A stretch of DNA of 64,000 bases from assembly GCF_023502205.1 (NCBI RefSeq), contig NZ_JAMFLG010000016.1, forward strand, positions 45,436 to 109,435, read 5' to 3'. Below, piece after piece: positions 1 through 8,016 of the stretch (positions are counted from its first letter, which is position 1; each line of letters begins with the position of its first letter). Position numbers and translations under genes: made by a program. The DNA is from Aquiflexum sp. TKW24L. GTDB taxonomy: Bacteria > Bacteroidota > Bacteroidia > Cytophagales > Cyclobacteriaceae. The notes below the pieces were generated by a model. The model was given only the letters and a program-made list of their open reading frames with translations. It was not told the DNA's origin and did no database searches.

Positions 1-663
1 GATTTCAGCCTTATCCCAAATTATGCAGTACTAGATCCTGAGCTCACGTTAAAACTTCCTCCTCATATCACTGCGGCTACAGGTATGGATGCCATGACCC
101 ACGCCGTGGAAGCATATATTGGAAGAAGCAATACCAAGGAGACAAAAAAAGCTGCTTTGGATGCAATTTCACTCATCCATCAAAACTTGCTGCAGGCTTA
201 CAATAATCCAAGTGATATAAAAGCGAGGGCAGCGATGCTAAAAGGTTCATATCTGGCAGGCGTTGCTTTTACCAGAGCTTATGTTGGATATGTTCATGCG
301 ATTGCACATACGATAGGGGGATTCTATGGAATACCCCATGGTCTGGCAAATGCTGTAATTATGCCCCATGTCTTGGAGTTTTATGGCAGTGCAGCAAGCA
401 ACAGACTTGCAGAACTTGCAAACCATATTGGAATCGGAAAAGAAAGTAAAACCAACTCACAGAAAGCACAGGCTTTTATTCAGTACCTAAGGGATTTGAA
501 CAAAAAAATGACTATTCAAAGCCATATTGAGGAAATCCAAAAAAGTGATTTGCCGGAAATGATAAGCCGGGCGTTGGCAGAAGCCAACCCGCTATACCCT
601 GTACCTCGGATTTTGTTTAGGGAAGATTTGGAAAAACTTTATATGAAAATTAAGGGCAAATAA
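1..663 (+). CDS. Iron-containing alcohol dehydrogenase, C-terminal part (cut by window edge)
   Basis: The reading frame is open from base 1, so this is the C-terminal 220 residues of a gene that begins outside the window. The family is the Fe-dependent (type III) alcohol dehydrogenases, cytoplasmic NAD(P)-dependent enzymes that interconvert alcohols and aldehydes. The fragment carries all four iron ligands expected from the FucO-type family: Asp and His in MDAMTHAVEAY (near fragment residues 30 and 34) and two His in HAIAHTIGGFYGIPHG (near 103 and 113). Substrate cannot be told from sequence. A strong terminator hairpin follows 17 bases after the stop, so the gene ends its transcript. Family assignment is secure; the chosen start is only the window boundary. 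Confidence 0.93.
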   Translation, partial: DFSLIPNYAVLDPELTLKLPPHITAATGMDAMTHAVEAYIGRSNTKETKKAALDAISLIHQNLLQAYNNPSDIKARAAMLKGSYLAGVAFTRAYVGYVHAIAHTIGGFYGIPHGLANAVIMPHVLEFYGSAASNRLAELANHIGIGKESKTNSQKAQAFIQYLRDLNKKMTIQSHIEEIQKSDLPEMISRALAEANPLYPVPRILFREDLEKLYMKIKGK

Positions 664-680
664 AACTTATCTATGGGAGA

Positions 681-717
681 AACCCCGGGTTACATTCCTA
701 ACCTGGGGTTGTTTTTT
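681..717 (+). terminator. Intrinsic terminator of the alcohol dehydrogenase gene
   Basis: A 12-bp stem (681-692 with 699-710, one G-T pair) with a 6-nt loop is followed by GTTTTTT. It lies just downstream of the stop at 663. Confidence 0.8.
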
Positions 718-836
718 AGGATCGTTTGACACCAATGTTTGTGTCTCTTAAAACATCCATCATTCTGAATTATTAATTCTTCATTTTTTCTTGCTTCTTG
801 TCAACTTCGTACTTCCTCCCTCATCCTTCCTCCTTT

Positions 837-2033
837 TCAAAAACTCTCGTTCACATTCAGGTAAAAACCGGAGTTGCCTTTTTGGCCCCAACCATAATCT
901 GCTGTGATTGTGGTGCGGTTTTTCTTATTGATCATGACTCGGAGGCCTAGTCCATATCCGGGATTGAATTGTTCGAAAAGTTTCTCATTGATGTCTCTGC
1001 TACTGAAGCTAGCGGCATTGACGAAGACGGTTCCTCCAAACGTCTCTTTTTCTTTTTGTAATGGAAAGCGGTATTCCGCTTCGGTGTAGACCATGCTTTC
1101 ACCCCGAAACCTACCTTGGGCATAGGCTCTTCCTGACCTTCCAAACATATCCCATCCGATCGAGGGTAGGTTCATGTAAGGGAGGTTACCGGTGACAAGA
1201 AAATTGCCCATTCCCCAAACTGCGATCAGATGTCTTTTCCTACTTTGGCTAAGGTTGAAATAGTGACGGTAATCCATTAGCAATGTGCTTGAGGATTGGT
1301 CTGAACCAAGGAAAGTAGGGTTGATCTTGTAGGAGAGGAGGGCAAAGTTTTTTTCGTAAGGGGAGACAATAATATCCCGGTTTTCCATGATGGCATTGAA
1401 GGTTATTCCTGACAGTACATACCTATCGGTCGAAAAGCCCCTTACCAGGTTGTACGCATCATGCGAAAATTCGAGAGTAGGAGAGGTCCCTTCGTTGGTA
1501 AAACTATTAATCTTCGAGTGAAGGTCAAAATGATAGCCCATACCCAGATAAAATTTGGAATCCCCGATTCTCCTTAAAACTGTTTCATAAAAACGGATCA
1601 GGTTGAAATCCATCTGCTGCTCTCCACGCCATACCCCAGGTCTTGCCGGATCTTCTCCCGGAATGTTCGGAGCGCTGCTGCCAAGTCCAAAAGTGGGTTG
1701 GGAGGTGATGAAATACCTCCAGTCTCCGACCAAGATCCATTTGTTCTTATCCAAAAAGATGTTGCTTCTTGAGCTGAAAATCCATTGTTTTTTGGTTGTG
1801 TATAGGAAATTACCGACAAGGTTTGACATTTTGGTGTCTGCAGGGTTCCCCATATACCAAGTAGCGGAGGGAGCGAGGCCAAACATCCAACCATTTGCCG
1901 GATTGGAACCTACAGCCGGCAAAGGCACCCATTTGAATTCATGGATTTTATTGGGTGTGTAAACTGTAGTATCCTGGGCTTTCAATTCCTGAAAAATGCC
2001 CAAAAATATAATGATCACAGAGAGTACCTTCAT
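837..2033 (-). CDS. BamA/TamA-like outer-membrane beta-barrel protein
   Basis: A 398-residue protein with a Sec signal peptide (MKVLSVIIIFLGIFQELKAQ) and no lipobox. The rest looks like an Omp85-superfamily C-terminal barrel: alternating aromatic strands, a GRFRGE...YTEAEYRFP element near residues 305-325 that resembles the surface-antigen (D15) strand motif, and a terminal Phe as in many barrel proteins. No POTRA domains are visible, so it is not a canonical BamA or TamA. A paralogue of similar design lies at 10463-11701 (shared NPxxGxxFGxxPxxxWxMGxP start, IGWDMFxRSGR and xYRFPLQxEK segments). Role unknown; probably a surface-exposed porin-like or secretion-related barrel. It stands alone on the minus strand. 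Confidence 0.8.
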   Translation of the reverse strand: MKVLSVIIIFLGIFQELKAQDTTVYTPNKIHEFKWVPLPAVGSNPANGWMFGLAPSATWYMGNPADTKMSNLVGNFLYTTKKQWIFSSRSNIFLDKNKWILVGDWRYFITSQPTFGLGSSAPNIPGEDPARPGVWRGEQQMDFNLIRFYETVLRRIGDSKFYLGMGYHFDLHSKINSFTNEGTSPTLEFSHDAYNLVRGFSTDRYVLSGITFNAIMENRDIIVSPYEKNFALLSYKINPTFLGSDQSSSTLLMDYRHYFNLSQSRKRHLIAVWGMGNFLVTGNLPYMNLPSIGWDMFGRSGRAYAQGRFRGESMVYTEAEYRFPLQKEKETFGGTVFVNAASFSSRDINEKLFEQFNPGYGLGLRVMINKKNRTTITADYGWGQKGNSGFYLNVNESF

Positions 2034-2229
2034 GGTGGCGTAGGGTGGATGGTTTGGGGTATTATTTCTAAATACAAATTTTACTTAGAATGGGTCAAAG
2101 CAAGTGATCAAATGCAAACTGATAAGGAAAACGCGCACAGCTATATTGAATGTACTGAATAATTTTCTAAAAAGGAAAATGAGCAGTCAGTATCAATGGA
2201 CCTGCGATATTGAAGTTTTCGTTTGGTAA

Positions 2230-3297
2230 TTATTTCGCATCTGCCACGCACCTGAATCCTACATTGGAGGTGCCACTGTCATTAGCATGTCCTTGCCTTG
2301 CAGATGGCCTGTAATTGATGCAATAATCATCCGCACAGAGAAACGAACCTCCTTTGATGACCTTTTCAATGGCATATGGATTGTCAGGGTTATAACATTT
2401 GCTGACTGCACTATCCAATGCCGGAGCCTCACCTGACATCCTGAGAAAGGTAGCCGCATCAAACCAGTCACTCGTCATTTCCCATACATTGCCGATGATG
2501 TCATAGAGACCAAAATCGTTTGGCGGAAAGCTTTTGACTGGAGCTGTGCCCAAAAAACCGTCCCTTCCTTCATTGGAATGAGGAAAATCTCCCTGGAACG
2601 TATTGGCCATAAACTGACCATTTGGCTGAAAGTCCACACCCCATGCATAGCGTTGGCTTTCTTTACCTCCCTTAGCGGCATATTCCCATTCTGCTTCTGT
2701 AGGCAGCCTCTTTCCGGCCCATTTGGCATAAGCCTCAGCATCTTCATCCGCCATATGGACGACAGGATGGTTTTCTTTTCCTTTGATATTACTTCCGGGA
2801 CCTTCGGGATGTTTCCAACTTGCACCGTCCACCCATTTCCACCAAAGGCTCAGGTCATTTGTTTGGGTCGAAACAGCTTGGGCAGGAGGAGAAAAAACCA
2901 AAGAACCAGGTTGCATGTCCTTATCTGCTGGTCGAGGTGTTCCAGGAGGAAGCTGAACTTTCATTTCTTCCCAGTCTAAGGGTCGCTCGGCCACTGTCAC
3001 GTAACCTGTTTCTTCTACAAACTTGGCATATTGAGCATTGGTCACTTCTGTCACATCCATCCAAAAACCTTTGACTTCCTTCCTGACTGCAGGTCGTTCT
3101 ACATGATAAGAATCCTTCTCATTGGTACCCATTGTAAAAGCACCTCCTTCAATCCATACCATTCCTTCCTTCGAAAAATCTGAGGCTTGTTTTACTTCAT
3201 TCTTTGTCACTTTGACTTCATTTCCCTTTGGATTGCATTGTGAAAAAAGAAATACTGTCAACAAAATAGGTAGAGCTGAATTGTGGAATTTTCTCAT
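2230..3297 (-). CDS. Formylglycine-generating-enzyme (SUMF1/FGE)-like lipoprotein
   Basis: Start taken at 3297 rather than the upstream ATG at 3339, because MRKFHNSALPILLTVFLFSQC is then a clean lipoprotein leader with Cys21 as lipidation site. The mature part is an FGE-sulfatase domain: WIEGGAFTMGT near residue 50, EVTNAQYAKFV, RLPTEAEWEYAAKGG, GNVWEM, and the C-terminal GGSFLCADDYC segment. In sulfatase-activating FGE two cysteines five apart oxidise a Cys in the target; here the equivalent pair is present (about Cys321 and Cys326), followed by the NVGFRC ending. So oxidase chemistry is possible, unlike many family members that lack the pair. No type I sulfatase is seen nearby; the alkylsulfatases in this window are zinc enzymes and do not need formylglycine. 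Confidence 0.88.
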   Translation of the reverse strand: MRKFHNSALPILLTVFLFSQCNPKGNEVKVTKNEVKQASDFSKEGMVWIEGGAFTMGTNEKDSYHVERPAVRKEVKGFWMDVTEVTNAQYAKFVEETGYVTVAERPLDWEEMKVQLPPGTPRPADKDMQPGSLVFSPPAQAVSTQTNDLSLWWKWVDGASWKHPEGPGSNIKGKENHPVVHMADEDAEAYAKWAGKRLPTEAEWEYAAKGGKESQRYAWGVDFQPNGQFMANTFQGDFPHSNEGRDGFLGTAPVKSFPPNDFGLYDIIGNVWEMTSDWFDAATFLRMSGEAPALDSAVSKCYNPDNPYAIEKVIKGGSFLCADDYCINYRPSARQGHANDSGTSNVGFRCVADAK

Positions 3298-3379
3298 TGG
3301 TGGGTGTAGATTTGGTTTTTTGAAGGTAGGGTAGTCCATGAATATTAAAAATATTCAATTTTGGATCAAAGAACAAAAA

Positions 3380-3412
3380 AACCTGCTCCTCAATATAAGG
3401 AACAGGTTATTA
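3380..3412 (-). terminator. Intrinsic terminator for the 3435-3896 gene
   Basis: Read on the minus strand, AACCTGTTCC pairs with GGAGCAGGTT (about 10 bp) and is followed by seven T. It lies just downstream of the minus-strand stop at 3435. Confidence 0.65.
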
Positions 3413-3434
3413 CTTGTTTCAAAGCCAAATTAAA

Positions 3435-3896
3435 TTATAGCTCACCAATAAATGGAAGGCTTTCAGTAATAGCCAGAAGGATTGTATTTTGAACGTAATT
3501 TTCCAATTGGACAAATTTCGCTGCATTGATCGCACCAATAGATTTCTTTACATTTTTGTAATGCTTGGCGGTAAGTGCGTTGAGACCTGCATTATTTTTC
3601 ATGGCCTTAAGGGCTATTTGATCAGCGTCTGTTTCAGTAAGATTTGGCAACTTTTCAAGGTACTCATTGATAATAAGGATTCTTGCCTTCATCAGCTCTC
3701 TTCTTTCTACTTCATAGGCTTCATAGACTGGCCAAAATGGGGAATCAGCAGGCAGTGCCATATATTGTTCTACCAATGCACGCTTTTCCATTCCAAACGC
3801 TGATTGGATAAGTTTAATCTCGTCGTTGATTTGCTGTGCATTGCTGATCAGTGGCAGAGCAAATAAGATCAATAGGGCAAATAATTTTGTTTTCAT
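3435..3896 (-). CDS. Small secreted helical protein, unknown
   Basis: A 153-residue protein with a Sec leader (MKTKLFALLILFALPLISNAQ). The mature part is predicted largely alpha-helical by eye, with charged amphipathic stretches (YEVERRELMKARILIINEYLEKL, split here as YEVERRELMKAR and IINEYLEKL) and a SPFWPVYEAYE segment. No catalytic motif or known domain was recognised. It follows 3937-4539 on the same strand after 40 bases, so the two may share a transcript that ends at the hairpin near 3400. Periplasmic location is inferred from the leader only. Confidence 0.7.
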   Translation of the reverse strand: MKTKLFALLILFALPLISNAQQINDEIKLIQSAFGMEKRALVEQYMALPADSPFWPVYEAYEVERRELMKARILIINEYLEKLPNLTETDADQIALKAMKNNAGLNALTAKHYKNVKKSIGAINAAKFVQLENYVQNTILLAITESLPFIGEL

Positions 3897-3936
3897 AAGA
3901 GGTTTTTAAATTGAAGTAAAGATTAGTTTGTATTAA

Positions 3937-4539
3937 TTATTTGTTAAAATTTAGCATTACAAATCCGAGATTGAATCCCATCATCGAATGTGCCCGCATG
4001 TCGGCGTTTTCGAAAGTTTGATAATATTTTGAAGATAACTTAATTCCTACATAATCACTTAGCTGGTAGATTGCACCTATTTCAGGACGGATAATAAACT
4101 GCCTAGCTTCGTTTTTATCCACAAATATCCCCATGCTGACAGTCTGGGTATTGATGCCAAGACCCGCACCCATGGCCACGAAAGGCTTAAATGGTTTATC
4201 AGCATTAAAAATATAGATCACCGATGCCATTATTGGAGTGATTTTAAGGTACCTGTGTTGTATTCCGCTCAGGGAGGCTGTTCCCTGTTCAAAAATTTGG
4301 TTCGGAACTTCCTCGTAGAAATTCATAGTTCCAAATTCCACACCGTATCCCAAGTTATTTTCATTCATTTTATAGAATTCAAAATTGGCTCCACGACCTG
4401 TAAAGGTTTCCGTAAAATCTGCTGTTCCACCCAAAGGCATAGCAGGAGCAAAATTCAGCTTAATCATGGTTCCCTGACCGAAAACGGGTAAGGCAAGCAC
4501 ACTCATAACTACTACTGAGAAGTATAGGTATAATTTCAT
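3937..4539 (-). CDS. Small outer-membrane beta-barrel protein, unknown
   Basis: A 200-residue protein with a Sec leader ending in LPVFGQG. The mature part shows alternating hydrophobic and polar strands with Gly/aromatic turns (GYGVEFGTMNFYEE, PFVAMGAGLGINTQ, YVGIKLSSKYYQTF) typical of an 8-stranded OmpW/OmpX-size barrel (porin-family PF13505-like). Specific function is not recognisable. Only 4 bases separate it from the upstream DUF4136 lipoprotein gene, so they are almost certainly co-transcribed from the promoter near 5218-5249. Confidence 0.75.
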   Translation of the reverse strand: MKLYLYFSVVVMSVLALPVFGQGTMIKLNFAPAMPLGGTADFTETFTGRGANFEFYKMNENNLGYGVEFGTMNFYEEVPNQIFEQGTASLSGIQHRYLKITPIMASVIYIFNADKPFKPFVAMGAGLGINTQTVSMGIFVDKNEARQFIIRPEIGAIYQLSDYVGIKLSSKYYQTFENADMRAHSMMGFNLGFVMLNFNK

Positions 4540-4543
4540 AAAA

Positions 4544-5182
4544 TCACTTTTGGATGTAAGGAGATTGGATAAATGCCTGATTTACCCCGGCTACAGCCCG
4601 GTCGGTATTGCTGGTTTGTGACCCGGTCAGCGCACCGTTGACAATTACTACCCAATCCACTTCTAGCTGCTTGGTCGTTGAAACATTTTTCATATTGACC
4701 AATTGGATAAACAAAGACCCTGTGGATACCGAGGTAACTACTGCAGGCTGGTATGCTGGATAAATCCAGCCCAGACCGGCTCCCAGATTTGGATACCACC
4801 AATCCCAAAACCACCAACTATAATCGAATATCAAGGAATTACTTTCAGGTACTGTAGGTAATAAGATATAGTCAGGATTATCAAACTGGCTGACCTGGGT
4901 AAATCCTCTGGCGCGCATGTTTGTCCTTATGGCCCCAAGAATACTTCTGCCTGCAACAAAATCTATAAACGGTGGCTGTTGCCCGGGTTGGATGGGATTT
5001 TCAGTGACGATTACCACATTATCCGGAATGGCAAAAGTGGTCCCTTGAGAGAAATCGAATGTTGGATTAAAATTGGTATATACTACGTCAAGCGTGGTGA
5101 CATCTTCAGGAAGATCAGGAGCGCATCCAAACGTGGCAATCAATCCAAATACAAAAGCAATATGTGAGAATTGGGACTTCAT
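4544..5182 (-). CDS. DUF4136-like lipoprotein
   Basis: A 212-residue protein with a lipoprotein leader (MKSQFSHIAFVFGLIATFGC, Cys20 as lipidation site). The body resembles DUF4136 lipoproteins: a YTNFNPTFDFSQGTTFAIPD start, a central segment (ILGAIRTNMRARGFTQV), a Trp-rich WWFWDWWYPNLGAG stretch near residue 125, and a C-terminal strand-rich half. The biochemical role of the family is unknown. It is the first gene of a three-gene minus-strand run (5182 to 3435), with 4 bases before the barrel gene. A good Bacteroidota-type promoter sits 36 bases upstream. Confidence 0.78.
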   Translation of the reverse strand: MKSQFSHIAFVFGLIATFGCAPDLPEDVTTLDVVYTNFNPTFDFSQGTTFAIPDNVVIVTENPIQPGQQPPFIDFVAGRSILGAIRTNMRARGFTQVSQFDNPDYILLPTVPESNSLIFDYSWWFWDWWYPNLGAGLGWIYPAYQPAVVTSVSTGSLFIQLVNMKNVSTTKQLEVDWVVIVNGALTGSQTSNTDRAVAGVNQAFIQSPYIQK

Positions 5183-5217
5183 TAATAGTGGTGAATTTTA
5201 AATAATAAAACGAATTT

Positions 5218-5249
5218 CAAATGTATGAATAGTTTTTTGATAAAAGCAA
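5218..5249 (-). promoter_or_regulatory. Bacteroidota-type promoter for the DUF4136 operon
   Basis: On the minus strand a TTG (5249-5247), 21 nt, then TACATTTG (5225-5218) fits the TTG / N17-23 / TAnnTTTG consensus. The start codon at 5182 is 36 bases downstream. Confidence 0.6.
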
Positions 5250-5335
5250 AACAACCAATTTTGTGATGGTATTATCCTGAGAAGATTTTAGGAAAATTGG
5301 CAAAGTTCTGACAATTGGAATTTTAATATATAATT

Positions 5336-5352
5336 TGCAATTTCAAATTGCA
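5336..5352. promoter_or_regulatory. Perfect inverted repeat, candidate operator upstream of the first AraC gene
   Basis: TGCAATTT, one centre base, AAATTGCA: 8-bp arms, perfect. It lies 12-24 bases before the candidate start codons and overlaps the only -7-like region (TATAATTTGC), a position fitting a repressor or autoregulatory site. Binding is inference. Confidence 0.4.
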
Positions 5353-5375
5353 GTAACTTATAAATGCATTTAAGT

Positions 5376-6539
5376 ATGGAAGTAGCCCTAGATTGGAAAA
5401 ACTTTTTTTACATCTTTTCGCAGTTTGTCGGATTTTTGGTTGGATTGGTCTTGATTTATTTTGGTTTCAAAAAAAATCCCCAAAACATCCTTCTTGGCTT
5501 TAATTTTTTGGTTCTCACCTATAGTTCCTTTATCATTTGGCTCATCACCACCTCTTATTTTGTTTATTTTCCACAGTTATATAGGACGGGAAACTTTACA
5601 GGACTTCTATTTATGCCCATGATGTATTTGTACATCCGGATGGTAGTGTCGGGCAAAAAGCTCCAATGGAGAGATTCTTTGCATCTTATCGTTCCCTTAA
5701 TGTTTTTGGTAGATTACTGGCCAGTTCTTATTTTGGATAGCAGTGAGAAACTGGCGCTTATCCGATCCGAGATTTCCAACCCTGCATTATTTACTTCTTT
5801 TAATCAATCACGATTTTTTCCTGATGGTTTTTATACTCCTTTTAGATCTGTAGTTCTGTCTATATATTGGATTCTATCCGTCTATTGGGTGAGGCAGGGG
5901 ACTAAGAAAATTGACAAAGAGGGGTTTGCAAAAGAGTGGCTCGCCTGGATAAAGGTTTTTTTGGTTTTGGAATTTTTCGTCTTCTTTCCATTTTTCATGC
6001 TTTTCTGGACGATAAAGCCTATTGCCGCTTATCATTTGGTACACATTACAATTGTGATTCTCAATTTGACTACCGGTTTATCCCTGATGTTTTTTCCAAA
6101 AATACTTTATGGTTTGGACAAAGATTTATTTATCCAACACCTTAAAAAGCAAAAGTCAAAAACAGAAATCATGGACAATCTTCCTGTCGAGAAATCCACT
6201 GAGATTGAAAATAAAGTAAAAACTGCGCTTGAAGAAAATAAAAGGTACCTGCAGCATGGTTATTCTATCCATGACCTGTCAGAGGATACAGGGATTCCCA
6301 CCTACCTGCTTACAATGTATATCAATAAGGTATTGGATTCAAGTTTTACAGACCTGATTAATAAAAAAAGGATAGAAGAATGTTGTCTATTAATGGCTTC
6401 TGGGAAATACCCGCATTTGGCTATTGAAGGATTTGCAACCCTATGCGGGTTCAACAACCGCAATTCATTTTCCCTGGCATTCAAGAAGTTTAAGGATATG
6501 TCTCCCTCTGCTTTTTACAAACTCAAATCAATTAAGTAA
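5376..6539 (+). CDS. Membrane-anchored AraC-type regulator, paralogue 1
   Basis: A 387-residue protein with about seven hydrophobic segments in the first 240 residues, then a linker rich in Lys/Glu, then an AraC-type double helix-turn-helix at about 300-387 (LAIEGFATLCGFNNRNSF...FKKFKDMSPSAFY). Start chosen at 5376 (MEVALDW) because both paralogues begin MEI at the matching place; an in-frame ATG at 5364 is the alternative. The design suggests a membrane sensor directly coupled to DNA binding. It is clearly duplicated at 6738 (same GLVLIYFGF, LYRTGN, PFRSxVLxxYW, FAKEWxxWIK segments) and more distantly at 23911. Ligand unknown; the downstream alkylsulfatase is the likely target (inference). 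Confidence 0.87.
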   Translation: MEVALDWKNFFYIFSQFVGFLVGLVLIYFGFKKNPQNILLGFNFLVLTYSSFIIWLITTSYFVYFPQLYRTGNFTGLLFMPMMYLYIRMVVSGKKLQWRDSLHLIVPLMFLVDYWPVLILDSSEKLALIRSEISNPALFTSFNQSRFFPDGFYTPFRSVVLSIYWILSVYWVRQGTKKIDKEGFAKEWLAWIKVFLVLEFFVFFPFFMLFWTIKPIAAYHLVHITIVILNLTTGLSLMFFPKILYGLDKDLFIQHLKKQKSKTEIMDNLPVEKSTEIENKVKTALEENKRYLQHGYSIHDLSEDTGIPTYLLTMYINKVLDSSFTDLINKKRIEECCLLMASGKYPHLAIEGFATLCGFNNRNSFSLAFKKFKDMSPSAFYKLKSIK

Positions 6540-6737
6540 ACCTATTTGTTTATCTAAAGCCAATTTTTAAATATATAACGCGTCAATTTCAACGAATAAA
6601 ATTCTCTTCAAAAGTTTATTTTTTTGAAAATTAAGTAAAAAGTACCCTTTAATTTTTCGTGATATTTACCAAATTTCGATAATTAATTATGGAAATGGAA
6701 TATATTGTATCCATAAAGACCTCTTGTTACTTATTTT

Positions 6738-7892
6738 ATGGAAATAACCTCCGTAAACCTCTTTTTCCTTTTCTCGATGTTTATTGGTTCCCTGGTTGGA
6801 CTGGTTTTGATTTATTTTGGGTTTCAAAAAAACCGCCAAAACATCCTGCTTGGCATTAATTTTTTATTGCTTACCTACATGTCTTTGATTGTATGGCTTA
6901 TTACATCAGGATATTACCATCATTTTCCATTTTTGTACAGAACAGGTAATGTGGTAGCCTTCCTATTTATGCCCTTAATGTATATGTATATCCGCATGGT
7001 ATTGACAGGAAGGGGAATTACAAGTAAAGACCTTATTCACTTACTTCCTGTGTTGGTGTTTATAGTGGATTTTTGGCCTGTTTTTATGCTGGATAATGTT
7101 GAAAAACAGTTTTTGATCCAATCAGAAATTTCTAACCCTGTTTTGTTTACAAGCTATAGCCAAAGCCGATTTTTTTCTTTTGATTTCTATACACCTTTCA
7201 GATCACTTGTCTTGGCGGTTTATTGGGTTGCTTCAATCATCCTGGTTTGGACCTATTCTAAAAAACAAGATATTAAGGGTTTTGCCAAGGAGTGGTTTGT
7301 GTGGATTAAGATTTTCTTGGGAATGGAGTTTATGGTCTTTTTCCCCTTCCTTTTCTTGTTTTGGGCAATTGACCCTTTGACTAATTTTTTTCTTATTCAT
7401 CTGACTATTGTGATTATAACCACGATTACCGGGTTTTCTTTGGTGTTTTTCCCAAAGATTTTATATGGTATGGACAAGCAGCTTTTCGAAGAACAAACAG
7501 TAAAAGCCAAACCCGAAAAGACGGAGCACCTTTCAGACCAAAAGGCAAAAGAGATTGAATCCAAACTCGAACTTGTCTTAAAAAGGGATAAGAAGTTTCT
7601 TCTTCCCGGCTATTCCATTCATTCCTTGGCTGCAGATACTGATATCCCTGTATATATACTTACGCTTTATATCAACCACCACCTCAACAGCAATTTTTCT
7701 GATTTGATCAATCAAAAGAGAATAGCCGAATCCTGTAAGCTGATTGAGTCTGGCAAGTTTGACCATCTGTCTCTAATCGGCCTTGCTGAAAAATCGGGAT
7801 TTAGTAACAGGAACTCTTTTACCCTTGCCTTTCAAAAGTTCAAAAATATTTCTCCTTCAGTTTACATCAAATCCTTAAAGGCAAAAGCCTGA
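6738..7892 (+). CDS. Membrane-anchored AraC-type regulator, paralogue 2
   Basis: A 384-residue tandem paralogue of the preceding gene, with the same order: about seven membrane segments (residues 5-240), charged linker, C-terminal AraC HTH (LIGLAEKSGFSNRNSFTLAFQKF, residues about 345-380). The two genes are separated by about 200 bases and are read in the same direction, ending 124 bases before the alkylsulfatase start. Tandem duplication with divergence suggests either two ligands or a regulatory cascade. A third relative at 23911 also precedes an alkylsulfatase-fold gene, which supports a functional link. The exact ligand and whether it is activator or repressor cannot be told. Confidence 0.88.
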   Translation: MEITSVNLFFLFSMFIGSLVGLVLIYFGFQKNRQNILLGINFLLLTYMSLIVWLITSGYYHHFPFLYRTGNVVAFLFMPLMYMYIRMVLTGRGITSKDLIHLLPVLVFIVDFWPVFMLDNVEKQFLIQSEISNPVLFTSYSQSRFFSFDFYTPFRSLVLAVYWVASIILVWTYSKKQDIKGFAKEWFVWIKIFLGMEFMVFFPFLFLFWAIDPLTNFFLIHLTIVIITTITGFSLVFFPKILYGMDKQLFEEQTVKAKPEKTEHLSDQKAKEIESKLELVLKRDKKFLLPGYSIHSLAADTDIPVYILTLYINHHLNSNFSDLINQKRIAESCKLIESGKFDHLSLIGLAEKSGFSNRNSFTLAFQKFKNISPSVYIKSLKAKA

Positions 7893-8016
7893 AATAAATC
7901 TCGCCAATTTTGATTAATTATTGGCATCAAAGTCAAGCCAAAATTATTTTACACTTATGGCCGTAGTAGATTTATATGTTATTTATAATTTAAAAACATA
8001 TAAAAAATTTATGGGC

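Noticed and set aside
904..1962. Several open frames on the plus strand inside the barrel gene at 837-2033
   Set aside because: They are shadows of the real minus-strand gene; their products look like low-complexity or out-of-frame protein with no leader or family features.
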